From NCBI GenBank assembly GCA_033064195.1, contig JARBJD010000208.1:1-64000 (forward strand): a stretch of DNA of 64,000 nucleotides, read 5' to 3'. Below the pieces are notes generated by a model. That model made no database searches and was not told where the DNA came from. It saw only the letters and a program-made list of their open reading frames with translations. Position 1 is the stretch's first letter. Each line of letters opens with the position of its first letter. Positions 1-14,360 of this stretch are shown here, in pieces. This stretch comes from Blattamonas nauphoetae (taxonomy: Eukaryota; Preaxostyla; Oxymonadida). Position numbers and translations under genes: made by a program.

Positions 1-3000
1 ATATCTACAACAGCTTGGATTCCTGTGGTAGATTGGGGAGGGAATCATGTTCAACGCTGAACTTTCAATGGAGTTCAGACAGACCAATGGTGGATCATCT
101 GTGAGGAAGATCGATCACCAAGCTTTCCGTCCACCTACTGGGGACACAAGTGAACCAAATAGAAACCAAAGGTTGGTGAAAGGTGATTATGCAGATAGAA
201 ATGGAGCCTTCAACCCCAAAGTGGCGGGCGGTGGTGGGGTTATTTGAGGTTAAACATTAGAACTCATCTGGGAAGTGGCGTTTCTCAGCGTGTTCGAAGG
301 CTGTTGACAATGTGTCAGTCACACAAACACATTTGTTAAGAATCTTTGCATTGATTGTAGAAGAGGAGGCTGATGATGTGAGAGATGGGAGTGATGACTG
401 ATCTGCGCTTTAGCGTTCCATCTGAGATTCTTTTCTGATCTAAATGAGTGAATATGACAGATAAAGAGAGACAAAATCGTGTCAAATGCATGATAAACCC
501 AGAAGAACTCAGGAATGAAGGAAGGATGAGTTGGTGCAATACTTGAAGAGGCTGCCAGGCGGGTTCAATTCTGCATATTCAAACGTGTATATCTTTCAGG
601 TTTACCCAAAGTTTTGCGAATAGCATGTGATTTAATGATTAGATGAGGATCTGACCCATTTAGAAGAAATCTGGACTGACACTGACCGGTTTTGGCCAGT
701 CAGACAAAATATCGTTTGTGACCTTTGTGAACGATTCAACGGTTTGTTTGAGGAGGAAAAAGAGGAACAAATTTTTGGAGATTTGATCAAAATACGAATT
801 GTGGTGACCACTGTCAGTTGGTCACCCTGATCTCGTGAAATGAAAACAACATGATAATGATTATGCATCCCATTCAGTCATTATTTTATCAATATTCTTT
901 CTTCAACACTCATAAAATCAGGAAAACAACACCTCAACTTTCTGACCCGACATACTTTTCGACCCGACATACTAAACCCATGCCACTGGCTCAGAATAAT
1001 ACCCCGAACGCCAATCTTCTTCCACTCTGATCTCGATTCAGAGGCAGAAGAAGCAGATGCCGTTGCCCGACGAGATCGTCTGCGACGAAGTAAGAGAGGA
1101 AAGAACAAGCAATGTCAATCGCTTTGACGAGGAATAATCTTGTCCAAGCAACACAAACGGTCAATCGAACTTCCATCGTCGTTTCCCAATCAGGCATTCC
1201 GAGGTGTCAGTGAACCAATCCAGATCAATCTCAGATGACCCAGAGTTCAGATGCTGACTGTCAAGAGCTCAATCAACTCCACATTCCGCACACTGACATC
1301 TGGGCCTCCGAAGCGGCACAACCCAGCTACACCGAGTCACTCCCATCTGAACAAAGTCAAAGAAAGAAAGAAAGACCTCCTCATAAATCAAACAGGAGAC
1401 TGTTTCAGGCACAGTGTCGTGTTTAGATCAAAGATCGCTGGAAGGCTGGCTGGCATGGTGTTCAGTCGTGGAGGCAGGAGCCACATTCGTTCAAATCCAT
1501 TCTTGTTCGATTCTCGAAATCTTTGTCTTCTCGTTTCCATGCAATAACCATGTATTTCGACAATTAATCGTTTCCAGATCTCCAGCTCGATTCGAGATCA
1601 ACGCGCGTTCATTTATTTCCCTTCCAGCGATTTATCCAATTCGTCGTGAAACAATGAAGCACCGAGGCCTTTATGTTTCAACTCCTGACATCGATCTCAG
1701 GAGACAAGTCACAAGCAGCATGGGCGAGAGAAACCCATTCATCAGTCTTCAACTTTCTCCAGTGTTCTGTGCTCTCTTGATCTCTCCAACCCTTTATTCT
1801 ACATTCCCAGCACCTTTTTGGAAACGTGAAGTCTAAAGTTAAGAACAAGAACCCTTTTACACTCGATCTGAGGATGACAAGAACACTCGCTCGTGATTGA
1901 TGGAACCAACGATGCGATCCGGCGCTACGAGGATATGGAATGAGCAGATTGGTATGAGTGGGTGGAATACAATCATCAGTTTCTTTCACCATACCCAAGT
2001 AATCATGGTTCATTCAAGCGATCTTTTCGAAACAATAATTCTTTTTCGAGTCTCTTGATTCTAAAAGTTGAGACTGGATTCTGGACTGGACAATGCTCAT
2101 CGACGGTAGGACACATTTTTGCATGCAGGCAATACATAGAAATGATTCAAATATGGGCAGATTTGTGCTGACGAATTGAACAGGATCAGTCAGTTTATCT
2201 TCACAATTCAGAAAAGGACCAGCACGAGTAAACCAATATGATGTGGAACAGAAGAAAAAGCTGGTATCATGTTGTGACGCGGGAGATATGAGTGAACGAT
2301 TGACATGGATGAAGCGATGGGGTGAAATGTCGTTGAGATGAGAAATGAATTGAAATGATCTGAACTGTCAACACCGATCCGATGAACACGATGTGAGAGA
2401 AGAGAAGTACAGCGAGGTGAGATGGCCACAATCCTTCGGCAATTCAAGCCAATGCCGAAGGAGATGAGTGACGATGGAGAAGCAACAGAAGAGACAAAGA
2501 AGCTCATCCTGTTTGTGTGGAGCGTGAGCGATGGTTCTCAAGAAAGAAGAGAAACCCATCTTCGCTGCGGCCAGGCGAGTCAGCACTCAAAACAAGACTG
2601 TGAAGGGAGGCCTCTGTCGCGATGAATGGGGCAGTGCGAGTCTTCGAGACATGAGTGGCAGACGACATCAGTGGAGTCGGAGGAGGAGGCGCGATCCCCA
2701 AAATAGCAAAGAGAGTGAGTGGCTGAGATGTGATAATGATTGGAGTGCTCTTGATGATGTGTTTCACCGACATGGCAGATTCTTTGTTGAAATTAGGGTG
2801 ATGTGAGGGTGTGTAGTAAGTAAGGGGTGAGGATGAGTGATGGCCGAGCACAAACGATGCTCAAAGCACTGTGAGGGGTAATCCGTTGTCTCGCTGGCCA
2901 CAGAAGTCTCAGGACGTGCGAAATGACGTGGAATTGGTGCGTGACGTGAAAGCACACGTCAATATTCGTGAGACAGCAGAGACCTCAGATGAAGTGAGTG

Positions 3001-3203
3001 AATTGAGATGACGAAGCGATCACCACAATTTCGGACGATTTCGCAGGTTGACGTGGAATGAAGAGCGTGACATGCTGCCAATCACCTTTGGCGAAGAATC
3101 ACCATTCAGGACTTCGAGGAAGTGATCGACTCAACAGCGATGACAAGGACAGGATGCGTTGTCAGTGTTGTGAATCATCACCGTTCAGAGTGCACAAATC
3201 CGG
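1..3203. other. Region without a supportable gene
   Basis: Open frames here are short (at most about 140 codons), overlap on both strands and show no family motif, signal peptide or spliceable continuation that I recognise. The stretch lies directly downstream of the decayed receptor paralogue. It may be long non-coding or heavily decayed DNA belonging to the same locus. I see no tRNA or rRNA in it. Confidence 0.5.
943..973. repeat. Short direct repeat, two 13-bp copies
   Basis: The 13-mer GACCCGACATACT occurs at 943-955 and again at 961-973, an 18-bp period. It lies in the otherwise featureless left end. Its role is unknown and it may be simple slippage. Confidence 0.6.
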
Positions 3204-6200
3204 TCAGATCGATGCGAGGACTGTTTTCTTCTTCAGTTGTTCCTGAATCGACTGTGCCTCTTCGCTCGTCAGCTGGTTCGACTTCTGTCCAATCTCCACC
3301 AGCCTTTCCTGAACTTTCTCCAGTGTCGGACGAGGCTGTCTTGTCGACGTCAGACATTCGAAATTAGCTCTTTCATTTCAGTCAACACGTTTTGTCATGT
3401 TTGGCCTTGTTCCTGTTCCCAGTTGACGTTGAGCGTTCACTCCATCAATCTCTCAAACGGAACGATCCCGTCTCCATCTCCAACAGGACAAGGCCCAAGC
3501 TAAAACCGACGCTGCTCGCAGATCTTCTCTCGACTCGTCGCTTCCTTCGTGCTTCCCGTGAATGTGTGATCGTTCTGTCCCAGCTCAGGCGCAATCCACC
3601 GATGAAGATTGTCGTTCTCCAACGCGTTCATTCCCAGCCCTTTGTCCGGAGGGACTGCACCTGTCTCTCGAACCTTCAGAAAAACTTGGTCCTCTGCCCC
3701 CAGAAGGATCCAGTGAGGGTTCAGCTTCGCCAGATGCTGTTGCAGACGCGTGTCTCCGCTCCATCCGCTTCAGACCCTCAATAATCTCGAACCCAACATG
3801 GAAACGGCGCAGCGGGTGCATGTTCAGGTCGGGCTTGTGGATTCGGTTGTGCAGGGTGTGTCGTGTATCAACCACACAAATGTCAAACTTCCCATCACAT
3901 CGCATCGCTTCACACAGAAACTGCGCTGTCGCTCTCGGTTCTTCCTCTTCCATCTTTTCGGACTTCAGCGAGCGGTCTCGCGACGTATCACCAAATGACA
4001 GTTTCGAGTCTCAATCGTGTCAGACGGGAAGTTGTTCGCGCTTCGGTCGTCCATAATGTTCAGCGACTCGTCCACTTCCACTTTGATGTCCACAGCATCA
4101 AGTTCTTGCTGCGTCAGCAGTGTCATCTGTTCGTCTGATTTCTTCCCTTTCGGCGGTGATAGATCACACACACAATGACAATGAACAGAACAAGTGCAAC
4201 GATGAGAGAGATCACAATGGGGAGCAGAACCTTCATCGCTTCAGTCGCGTGAGCTTTCTCCGCTGCTCGACTTTTCTTCACAGTGATCCATTCCGTTCCA
4301 GACACGCCATTTCCGAACACGAGACGCAGTCGCCATTCGTGTTCGATTTTGGAGTGTTTTGGAGAGAGACGATTCGTTCAAAGTGAGTTCCAGCGATGCT
4401 TCGTTCCAGTTTTGGATGTTGGCAGTGGCGAGTGAGACTTCTGTCGATTTGTCTGTTGCGATTTGTGACTTCTCGTTCCACTCAAACACATCCAATGACA
4501 GCCCACATGGAATCAGCAGTTTCCCAGCAAGTTTCACAACTGTTTTGTGATGTCTTCTTGTTCGTCTCGACCTTGCTCAGAGAGGAGTAGTGCTGGGATG
4601 AAGAGAGGAGTGTGGATCCACGATTGGTGATGAGAAATGGCACTCTTCTTCAACATTGATCCACGCTGAAGGGAAATCCTTTGTCCCATCCCCCACTCAG
4701 AGTTTCTACCGTAAGCTGCCCAGTCAAGCAGTGGATGTTTCGACGGACTGAAGGGAACGACGAGTTGTCAACAGCGTTGTCGTGGAAGGTGCTCGCTTCC
4801 ACACGAAGAGATCCTCCATCCATCTCCACTGCTCCGATTCGGTGGTGGGAGAACTTCACATTCTCGAAGACTGAGGTTGTGTTCACAAGAGTGACGAACG
4901 AGTCTGACCAATCCACACATAGTGCGCTTCGTCTTCCTCTGTTTCATCGTTGACAGTGGTTGTTTTGTGCTGTCCAATGAACGAGCTTGACTTGAGAGAG
5001 AAGTTCGTTCCTTCTGATGCCTTCACAAACTTCCCAATCGAACAGTTCGTTGTCGAGACTTCCGACAGCGAAACCAAATCAAATAACGAGAAGTCGAACA
5101 CGGTTGGCGAGAACGAGAGATCAGTCAGAGTCAGGTTGATCACAACAGCTTGGCCGCCTGTCAGCTGGATGAGAGATGATTTGATGGTGAAGAGGAGGAG
5201 ACAGTGTTCGAGTCCAGTTTCACTTCTCCGTTCTCGTTCACAACAATCCTCCTTCTTCCAGTGTCGACTGCGACAGATCGAGACTGACGAACGAGAGAAG
5301 GAGAGTGTCGGGATCGTCGAATTTGTTGTTCACAATCTGTCCCTTCCCAACCATCTTCACCACTCCCTTCTTGTGTCCCTCAATCGTCAGAAAGTCTCCA
5401 TCCATCCGCATCTGCGTCTTCACTTCTCCTTCTCCAGTGATCTCCACTGTCCGAACTTTCGTCAATCCAAACAGAAGTGTCCACAGACAAACAAGGAAGC
5501 TCGCTGCTTCCACAGAGTGGATGGTCCTCGTTCTTCCCATCCTTCTGAACAACAATCCGTGGAGTAGTGCGAGGATAGAACTCGTACAGGAGAGTGAGGG
5601 TCGACGTCGGAGATTGATGAAGCTGACTGTGTCGACGAAGAGAGGAGGACACTCGAACGGAGAGAGGATGTACTCAATGTTCCTTCCCAGTTCTCTTTGT
5701 TCAGTGTGTTCGCATCAGCTCCGAGAAGATGGATCCAATTGGTTGTGCTGTTCGACATGCACGAAACGAAGAGGCAGTGCTGAACGAGAATCGATCCCGA
5801 CGAATCTGCTTCCAAACACATCCCAACCCATCCACTCGACTGACCGATGTGAAGTTGCTGTTGGTCATCGTGATCGACCCAGAAGAGGCGATCAGAGGTG
5901 TTGATTGGAGCACAATTGATTTCGAGTGTGAAGGAAAATAGAAGGTCGCCTGCTGTGAGATCAATCAGACTGAAGGCGAGGGGGTTGGGTGAGGATCCTG
6001 TGATGGTGCAGGAAGTGAACGATAGCGTGCCAGAAAGTGACGAAAACAGAGACTGGTGCGTCGAATCGGATGGGATGACAATGACGAGAGACGAGAAGGA
6101 GAGAGTCGATGGAGTAGCGTCTTTCGGAGAATTGATGAAGCAACCATCCAACGAGAAGGATAATGTTGACGATTCATCGTTCCCTTCAATGGACAGATCA

Positions 6201-9200
6201 CACAGCGGTTCGAGTGGAGCCGGTGTAGTGATCCTCTCCATCACTTTCATCGTGTCGACTGACGCTTCCTTCATTCGGCGAAGTCCCAGGTCAAGCGAGT
6301 TGCAGAACAGGAAGAAGTGCCCACACTTCTCAAATCCCTTTCCATTGTCGTCGATCTCAACTGGTCCTTCCAGAGCCAACAGATAAGGAAGCAGAGAGAT
6401 GTTGAGGCCTGTTGCTGTGTCCTCTCCCCAAAGCGACGATCCCTTCTCGCGAGAGAAGCTGTTCTCCCATTTCATTGATGTCATTGTCTTGTCCAGATTG
6501 TTCCCAACAACAAATACGTCGATATCTATCTCTGTGTCGGCGTTGGAGGAAGGAGAGTCAAAGACGAGGTCTGTCATCAGATAATCGAAGCTGTCGGCAT
6601 GAACTGTGGTTGTGTTCACAAGTTCGAGGAAGATCGCATTCGCTTGGCCTGAACACGGGCAGGATGTGAATGTGTTGTTGTGGAAAGGGAAGGTTGTGGA
6701 TTCTGTGAGGACTGCCGATATCACTCCCGCTTTCTGATTCGATGACATGATTGAGTTGAAAAAGTCGTGCTCATTTGGAGACTCGAACCTGAGAGAATTT
6801 GGATCAGAGTGGATGAGATGGGTTGATACCCTTCCTGGCTGAGGGAGCAATTCGACATTTCAAGCGAACCTGATTGGCATTGTAGAAGAGAGGCATGCTG
6901 GAATGTGGAAGGGATTTGGAGGAACAGCTGCTCAATCATCACATTTGTGGCGATTGTGAACAGAGCACTGTTTGTTTCGGAGAGCGATGTTTCTGAGATT
7001 GTCATTTTTTGCTCATTTCCAGCGAGTGTGATGGCTTTGGAGAAGGTCAGTTCGGCTGAATGCTCCAGATTTGTGTTGAATGTCACTGTCTTGTCTGGTG
7101 TGTCTCCGATTCTTGAGTGGAGAGCAGCGAGTGAAGCACATGGATACTCCGAGAAGCCACAAACCGACACATCACACGAACCGTTCGAGATGAACACTTC
7201 TTCCCGAGTGACGAGAAATAGAGGAAGAGCGGGACAGGAACAGGATGTTCTCCTTCTTTCCCAGCAAAGTCTGCCAACGAGTCTGAACTCTTTATCCAGA
7301 CAAACTGAAGACACGACGAGATCACTGATGCAGATAGAGATGGGTGTGAGATGAAGATCAGATTGGCTGTCGCTTTGGAGACGAACAGGAAGTGAACGGG
7401 TTGATGGAGTGGGTGAGTGTGAACGTGCTTCCTTCAGAGAGTCACATCAAGAACACCAGAGCGTATTGAAGCTGTGGAGTGGCAGGAGACGAAGGACGTT
7501 TCGGAGAGAGTCACGGATTTGCTCGTTCCAACTTCCGCTAACAGGATGGAGGGTGATGTGGATGAGGTGAACGATGTGAAGGAGCAGGACGTGATTGCGA
7601 GTGAACCGGCTGTGTGGAGAGTGATCAGCGAGCGAGCGAATGATGAAACAGATGTTTCGAAGGAGAGCGATGAGAGGACGAGTTTTCCATTTTCGATTTT
7701 GAACTGTCCCCCCGCCAACACTGAGATTGGTTGTGCTGTCTCTCCCAAAATGGAGAGTGTGTTTGAGTTCGGAGTGATCCTTTCGTCCATCTTCGTCTCG
7801 TCTTGAACGTTGATCTGTTTTGAGGCAGCTTCAGCTGTTGCTCTTCCAATCCCCTTTCCAATCGTTTGACAAGCAACTCCAAAATGACCACAGTGGGCGA
7901 TGTCCTTCCCTTTCTTCCCATCCACATCAATCTCGTTTCCAGCCTCCACAAGATACACCAGAAGCGACGACTCCACAGATGTCGTTGAATCAATTCCCCA
8001 AAACTTGTTCTCATCTGTTTCTGGATCGATTGGTGGGAAACGAGAGGGAACGATTTGTGTCGCAAACGAAGAACCAGAAATGAAGATGAGCGCGCCAGAT
8101 GGAACAGAGTTCGATGACTCCTCTGTGAATGAAATCCCTTTCAGATTGAAATCCCAATTCGTTTGTTGGGTTGTGGAGGAGAGAACAAGCGAGAGGAGAG
8201 GAGCACCAGTCGATGAGCACGACTCAATTCGAGTTGTTGTGAAGCAGAGTGTTTCTGTGTTGGTTAGTTCAAGTTTGAACAGTCCTGCCGATTGCGATGT
8301 CTTCAGTTTTCTGAAATTGACTGAATCCACACGGAGAGTTCCTGAGATGTCGAAAAGGGCTGAGGTGAGTGTGGTGTCTGATTCTGATGAGCCAAATGAA
8401 CACTCCTCGATGGAGAGCGAGCCAGTGGTCACTTTCACAAATGGAAGACTTCTTGTTCCACTTTCGAATGAGAAAGAAAGAGTGTGGAGAGAGAGTTGAC
8501 GAGATGATGAAATGGAGATGGCTCCAGATGGGGAGACACTGATTGTTTGGGCTGTTGTTTGCGATTGAATGGTTTGGGTTTCAAAGGCTGTCGTGAGTGT
8601 TGTTGAGATTCTGTCGTTTCTGTTCAGAATGAGTGTCGTGCCTGTTGCCTTCAGAGAGGCAAAGCCTGTCTCCAGTGTCTGACAAGCAAGTTGAACGATT
8701 CCACAGTTTCGATGGTCTTCTCCATTCTCATCAACTGACAGCGTTGTCTCGGATTCTGTGTGAGGAAACCAGAAATACAACAGACTCTCCGCTCCCTTGT
8801 TTCCGACTTCACCAGCATACCTCTTCTTTTCTTCAATTGTCATCAGACGGGCTGGAAGAGGTTCGAATGTTGTTTTGATCAAACTGAACGGCGTTGCCTT
8901 CGATGTTGTCTCGAGATCGGCTGAGTGAACAAAGATCAGAGAGCCAGTCGCGTTCGATGAGACAGAAGTGAAGAGCGAGCCACTGTCGGATGAGAAGGAC
9001 GAGTCAAGTCTGAGAACGATGGCTGTGCCGAGTGAAGAATGAGTGAACTTCAGATTCTTGAACTCTGTTCCTGACAGACTGAGCGAGCATCCATTCGCCA
9101 CATCGAGAAGTGTTGTCATGAATGTGTTCATTTCTGTCACAATGTCTGTTCCGATGCTGCAAGTCGTGAGAGAGAGCGAGCCTGCACTGATCGTGACAAG

Positions 9201-12200
9201 TGTGGAGACTGTGCTTGTCGGAGAAAGGGCGAAGACGAGTGAGGTGAATGATAGCGACTGTCCAGCTCCATTCAACACGATCGAGCCTCCAAGAGACTGA
9301 GAGATCGTCTGTTTGTCTGATGTCGATGAAAAACTCGCTGTTGATGTCACTTCGAGAGGTGTTGACAAAGACGTTGTATTTGACACGAAAATCGAGGTGC
9401 TGAGTGAATGAGTGAGTGCCGAGGCGAGAGCGGAGGACAGGGAGGAGCAGCGGAGTCGATCCGTCCCACAATTCGGATGTTCGCTCTCCTCATTGTCTGT
9501 TGTCTGACCAGCCACGATGTTGTCAGTCGGAGGGAGGAGATAGAACAGCAGCGATGACTCGAAGAATGGGTGGTCAGAGGTGAGAGAGCTGTCGCATCCA
9601 ACAAAGTCCAGAAGACGTTGAGATTGAGTGAACGATCCTGTCCAAAGTGAAGGAGTCACAACTGTGTCGAGAGAGGACGATGTTATATGTACACATCGTG
9701 CTTTGCCAGTAACTGTCTGTGTGATGTCTTCGAAGTTCACAGAAGCGAACGAGATCGGCTGTTCGGTTGTGATCGTGAGCAGAGCGTGACCAGACACAGA
9801 AAATGATTTGAACGACGACGACTTGATGGAGATGGCATGCTCTGTCGACGAGAATGACACGAGAGGCACTTCAAAGATCGCTGGTCCAATCGAAGCATCT
9901 GTTGTGTTGAAGTGGCAGTTCTGAAGCGTGACGGGGTTCTTTGTGGATTTGATGAGAGGATGACGATACGATTCGGAGTCTGAGCAGATCAGACAGACAC
10001 CATCCAACTTCAGCGAATGTGCATCGTCCTTCAGATCAAACATCCCACACTTTGCGATTGGATGGATGTCCAGGTTCGTCACAGTCAGAAGTGACTTGTT
10101 TTCGATCGTGAAGACAAACGACCCTTCCACAGCATCTTTGTCCACCTCCAACAGTGATCGCAACACTTTCGCTGTCTTCGCATTCGTTGTTGTTGTGCCA
10201 GACACTGTGATGTCCTGGTCCGTGATCTCAATTGCCTTCTCTGTGTAAGTCATGTTCCACACAAATCGGATCTGCAGAGGGAAGTGTGTCCCGTTTTCGT
10301 ATTTCTGTTTCAGATGTTTCACTCCAAATCCCATTGTCGCGCAGTGTGTGCCTGTCCACTTGCAGTTGTCGTCATCCGTTCCACTCGCTCCCTTCAACGG
10401 CTCAATCACGCTTCCGTTTACAGAAATCGAGGGCGAGGGGAGGAAATAATGGATAGTCTCTTTGTCCTCCTCGCTGTCTCTTCCCTCAATCACCACTCGA
10501 TACATCCCACTCAGAGATCCTCCTCCAAACACTGGAATCTGATCCACTGTCTTTCCCTCGAAAAGTGAAGATTCGATGAAGATGTCGTTGCCTCGTGCGG
10601 CTGTGTTGTTCTCGAATCTCGCATGGTTCAGTGCTGTCGAGTTGAATCTGATCGGCCTCGCGTCTGTCGAAGTCCCTTTCACATAAATCGCCCCGCCTTT
10701 CCCAACCAACACCCCATTCTCGTCCGTCCCTGTCGCTCGACAATCGCGGAAGGTGTCTGGATAACCTGCCACGAAGATGATTGCGATGGATCTCGAACCA
10801 GACAGGTCGACAAAAGGGCACCTCCATTTCGAGCTGAGCAGTTCACAAATCCAACACGATTGAATGAAAGAGAGGAGCTCTTGGCGTTCAAAATGCTCCC
10901 ATCCGCATCTGAATCGATGTTCGAATACGTTTTAAAGAGATCGAGATGGTGCCGCTCAATGATTCGACAAGAGAACATCCGCGGAGAGAAAGAGCTGTGT
11001 CGAAATATGCCCTTCCAAATAGGTCGTTCCTGCTTTGTTGATCACGAGTGGATGGGAGAGGATGGGAGGAAGATTTAGAGTGAAAGATCGGAATTTCAGT
11101 GACGAGTCCGAACCATCAACAATGAATGGTGATGTCTGCGGATCAGCTGGGAGAGTGAGAGTACCCGAATGGAACCAGATGATGGTGGATGCTGACAGAA
11201 TATAGCGAGATGTTGTTGACGTTGGATCTTGTTGTATCTTTAAATGCCTGACATCAACAGCTCTCTGGACGAATGTGGAATCAGTGATGATGATTGGATC
11301 AGCATTCTGTATTCGGAGATCGACTCTCTGACCAGGCGAGACGAGATTGTTGATTGTGTAAGGAAGTCCTTTGAACTGCGACATGGGAAGGCCGAAATAG
11401 AAGCGAGTGTTGATTGGATGGTGAATTCCATTCTCGTGGTAGCCAAAGTTCGGAATCTGAAAGTTCACCTCGCTTCCCCCAACCAGACAATGTGGTTTGT
11501 CGCTCACAGAACTGATTGGGCTGTTGATCGACACGAACGACGAAGCAAATCCAGACAGAACGATGTCGTTCCCGATTTGTGAAAGAGAGGATGAAGCTTT
11601 GTTTTCAGTGAAGATGAGACTCTTCAGAGTGAGTGTTGAGCTTCCGATTTTCGTGATGAAGAAAGCACCAGCTGGACCATTCGAGGAGCAGCGAGAAGCG
11701 TCACTCATCTCAATCGACACAGAAGCACTTGTCGCTGCATCCAGACAGCTTCCTCCTGTTGTGCTGAGCGAAGATACGTGCATGAACCAGACTTGGTACA
11801 GACTGAGGGACGCTGAACCAGACACAGACACTGCAGCCGAAGTAGTGAGAGCGATTGTGTTGAACGTGCATACTCGGAGTGTCGCTGTTCCTTGTGAGAA
11901 CGAGAAGAGAGGGACGGTGTGTTGTTTCACATTTTCGATCCTGACGTCTTTCACGAGACTGGTCGCTGTGGTTGCAGAGTGGCTAAGAAGGACAGACGAG
12001 GCGTTGAGTGGTTTGAGGGAGAGCGAGGTGAGTGTCAGGTTTCCATTGCTCCCAACACACACTCCACCCGTCTTCAGTGTTGTTGATTTCGTCGAATTCA
12101 CCATCCAGCCCTGCCCGACGATCTGGATCGATTTTGTGATTGTTTCATCACTGAGTGAGTAATCACCGACAGCGACATGGATTTGTGTGAACACCGATTT

Positions 12201-14144
12201 GGCTTTCGTGATGGGAGTGGAGACGAGAGGGCAGGGATTTGACTCAACACAATCCTCTCCTGTCTTCCCCTCTTCAACGAAGAGTTGAGGAAGCGTGACT
12301 GTGATCGGAGTTGGAAGATACTTGTCTTGTTCGGGAAAATTAGCGTTGGAGCTCTTATCATAATAAAACCCGATCTTGTTGGAAGGAGTCGATGACATGC
12401 AACCAATCACATTTACCGTTGAGAAGAACGAGATGTTGTGTGTAGTCAGATGGATGTCGTTTCCTCTGTAGTGTGCATAATCGTTGGTCGTTGTCAATTT
12501 TTCTTTCGCTTGATTGCTGTCGAAGTGAGTGTCCTCGAAGAAGATATGCTGCGGATAGCTAAAATATAGAGCCCCTCCTCTCGTTCCTGCCTCGTTCTGT
12601 CGGAAGACACAGCGGGAGAATGATTGATGGGCAAAATGGCTTGTAATGCTGCCTCCATTCGCTCCCGCCTTGTTTCCCTCGAAGAGTGAATCGGAGAGAA
12701 GGAGAACTAGAAATGCGCCAGAATATGCGAACACAGATCCGTGTCCTGAGGTTGTCTGGTCCTTGAATTGACAATTGTTCACCTGAATGAATGCAACAGA
12801 TTTACTTGCTACGAATGTTCGCGTACGGGAATCTCCCTTTGGTGATTCGAAGGTGGAGTGGGTGATGTCTGTCATGACGGAATAATACGTTGTGATCTGA
12901 TTGCTTGTTTGGGCGAGTGTTTCATTCCTGTCGTATTTGAAGGAGCACGAATCGATCGAGAGCGACTGTTTTCCTTCGACAACTCCTTGTATGTTCATCA
13001 CTACGATATTAAAGTTTTTGCAGTCGATTGTGATCGAGCAGTCTGTCAGTTTCACTGCTCCGGAAAGACCTTGAATGAGGATGATGGTGAATATTTGTGT
13101 CTGTGATGCCGATGAGATGATGCAGCTGGTAAAGCGATAATGTGTGAATCCCGCCTCATTTTTGAAATATCCTGCGGATGATGTGAATGTGTGTGTCCCC
13201 GTGATGTTCTTGATTGTCGGGTCATTCTCGTTCCTTCCTGTTCGGGGATTCTCACATTCGAGTAGTGTTGAGTTGATGATGTCGAACGACTGCGAGTGGC
13301 CCAGAATGGATGCCACTGTCCCGTACAAAGCATCGTCCACTCGGCTCATCTCGTTTCCTGCCAAAACCTGTGTTGGACGGTGGCGAGGCTGAGAGTGAGT
13401 GGTCTGCGACGATGTCAGGTTGAAGAAACTCGATTGTGTGACGATTGTTGTGATGAGTGGAGGGAACGAGGCGAGGCTGACGGTTGATGCAATGCCACTC
13501 TCCCCGAGGAGTGAGAGGGAAGATATGGACGCCGAAGCGACAGTGACAACAGCTTCAGTGGATGATGGTTGTTCGGACATGATTTCGGTGAAGGATGGGA
13601 TGAGTGGCGTGCTTGTTTGGACGACACAGCTGACCAGCGTGACTGACGAGCTGGTATCAGTCGAAGAGTCTGTTGATGTGATCAAAAGCGGGGAAATGAT
13701 CATTTCAAGCTGGAACTCGATTTGGGTGAGGACGAGCGTGGATGATTCGACGATGGCACAGCGTGGATGGTCTGCTGCCCTTGCTCCAGTTGGTCTGTCT
13801 TTGTTGATGTTTCCGTTGAGTTCAGAATTCTGCGATTCCAATGAAAACTTGAGAGAACCGAACGATGCTGTTGAGTTGACAATCCTGAATATGAACGGAT
13901 GAAGCTTTGGATCTGAGTTGGACATCTTGTTGGGAGCGTGTGGGGTTGAGGCTAAGTTCTGTTGATAGATGACTGTACCATTTTCACCTTGGAGAACCAA
14001 TTTTGTTGATTCAATGAGATGGTCAGAACATCCATAACCTGCTTTTCGAAGATGTATTTCGCTCAGATTGTTCCCGAAATGCTCACGTAAATCGAGAAAA
14101 TCAGCCAAAGGCAGGCATATCAAGAATGTAATAATCCAAAACAT
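3204..14144 (-). pseudogene. Decayed giant beta-helix/pseudokinase receptor paralogue
   Basis: This is a paralogue of the two intact-looking receptor genes further right, in opposite orientation. It starts at an ATG at 14,144 with a signal-peptide-like hydrophobic N-terminus (MFWIITFLICLPLADF). Long readable blocks remain at 14,144-10,956 and 10,772-7,434. From about 7,430 downward the match hops between frames every few hundred bases: 7,314-6,721, 6,850-5,462, 5,555-5,238, 5,143-4,883, 4,916-4,650, 4,537-4,241 and 4,320-4,123. I count at least ten frame changes, for example near 10,960 and 10,830. The order of domains matches the other copies: Cys-capped beta-helix modules, a transmembrane segment (about 4,240-4,160), the LLTxQEL juxtamembrane motif and a kinase C-lobe remnant with RWIAPE and a final RPTLEKVQERL helix. 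It ends at TGA 3,204-3,206. Uncorrected sequencing indels could explain some breaks, but not easily all. Confidence 0.85.
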
Positions 14145-14360
14145 GAACAGGGAGCGTATGTGACGCCTGGCCGAGAAAGTCTTGTTGTGATCTAACCATT
14201 ATACAGGATTTAACAGGAAGTGTCCGCCATTCCGACCTACCAGTGTTGAGACGTGTCAGAAATGTGGTTCAAAAACTAACATCTCCAATTTTTTAAAAAC
14301 TATCTCACATAATCACACAATAATTGTTGGAAGAAGGCCACAAAAACCCTCTCATTTTCT

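Noticed and set aside
1-247. 66-codon frame at the left edge as a gene
   Set aside because: No motif, splice partner or hydrophobic signal; its composition is like the surrounding non-coding DNA.
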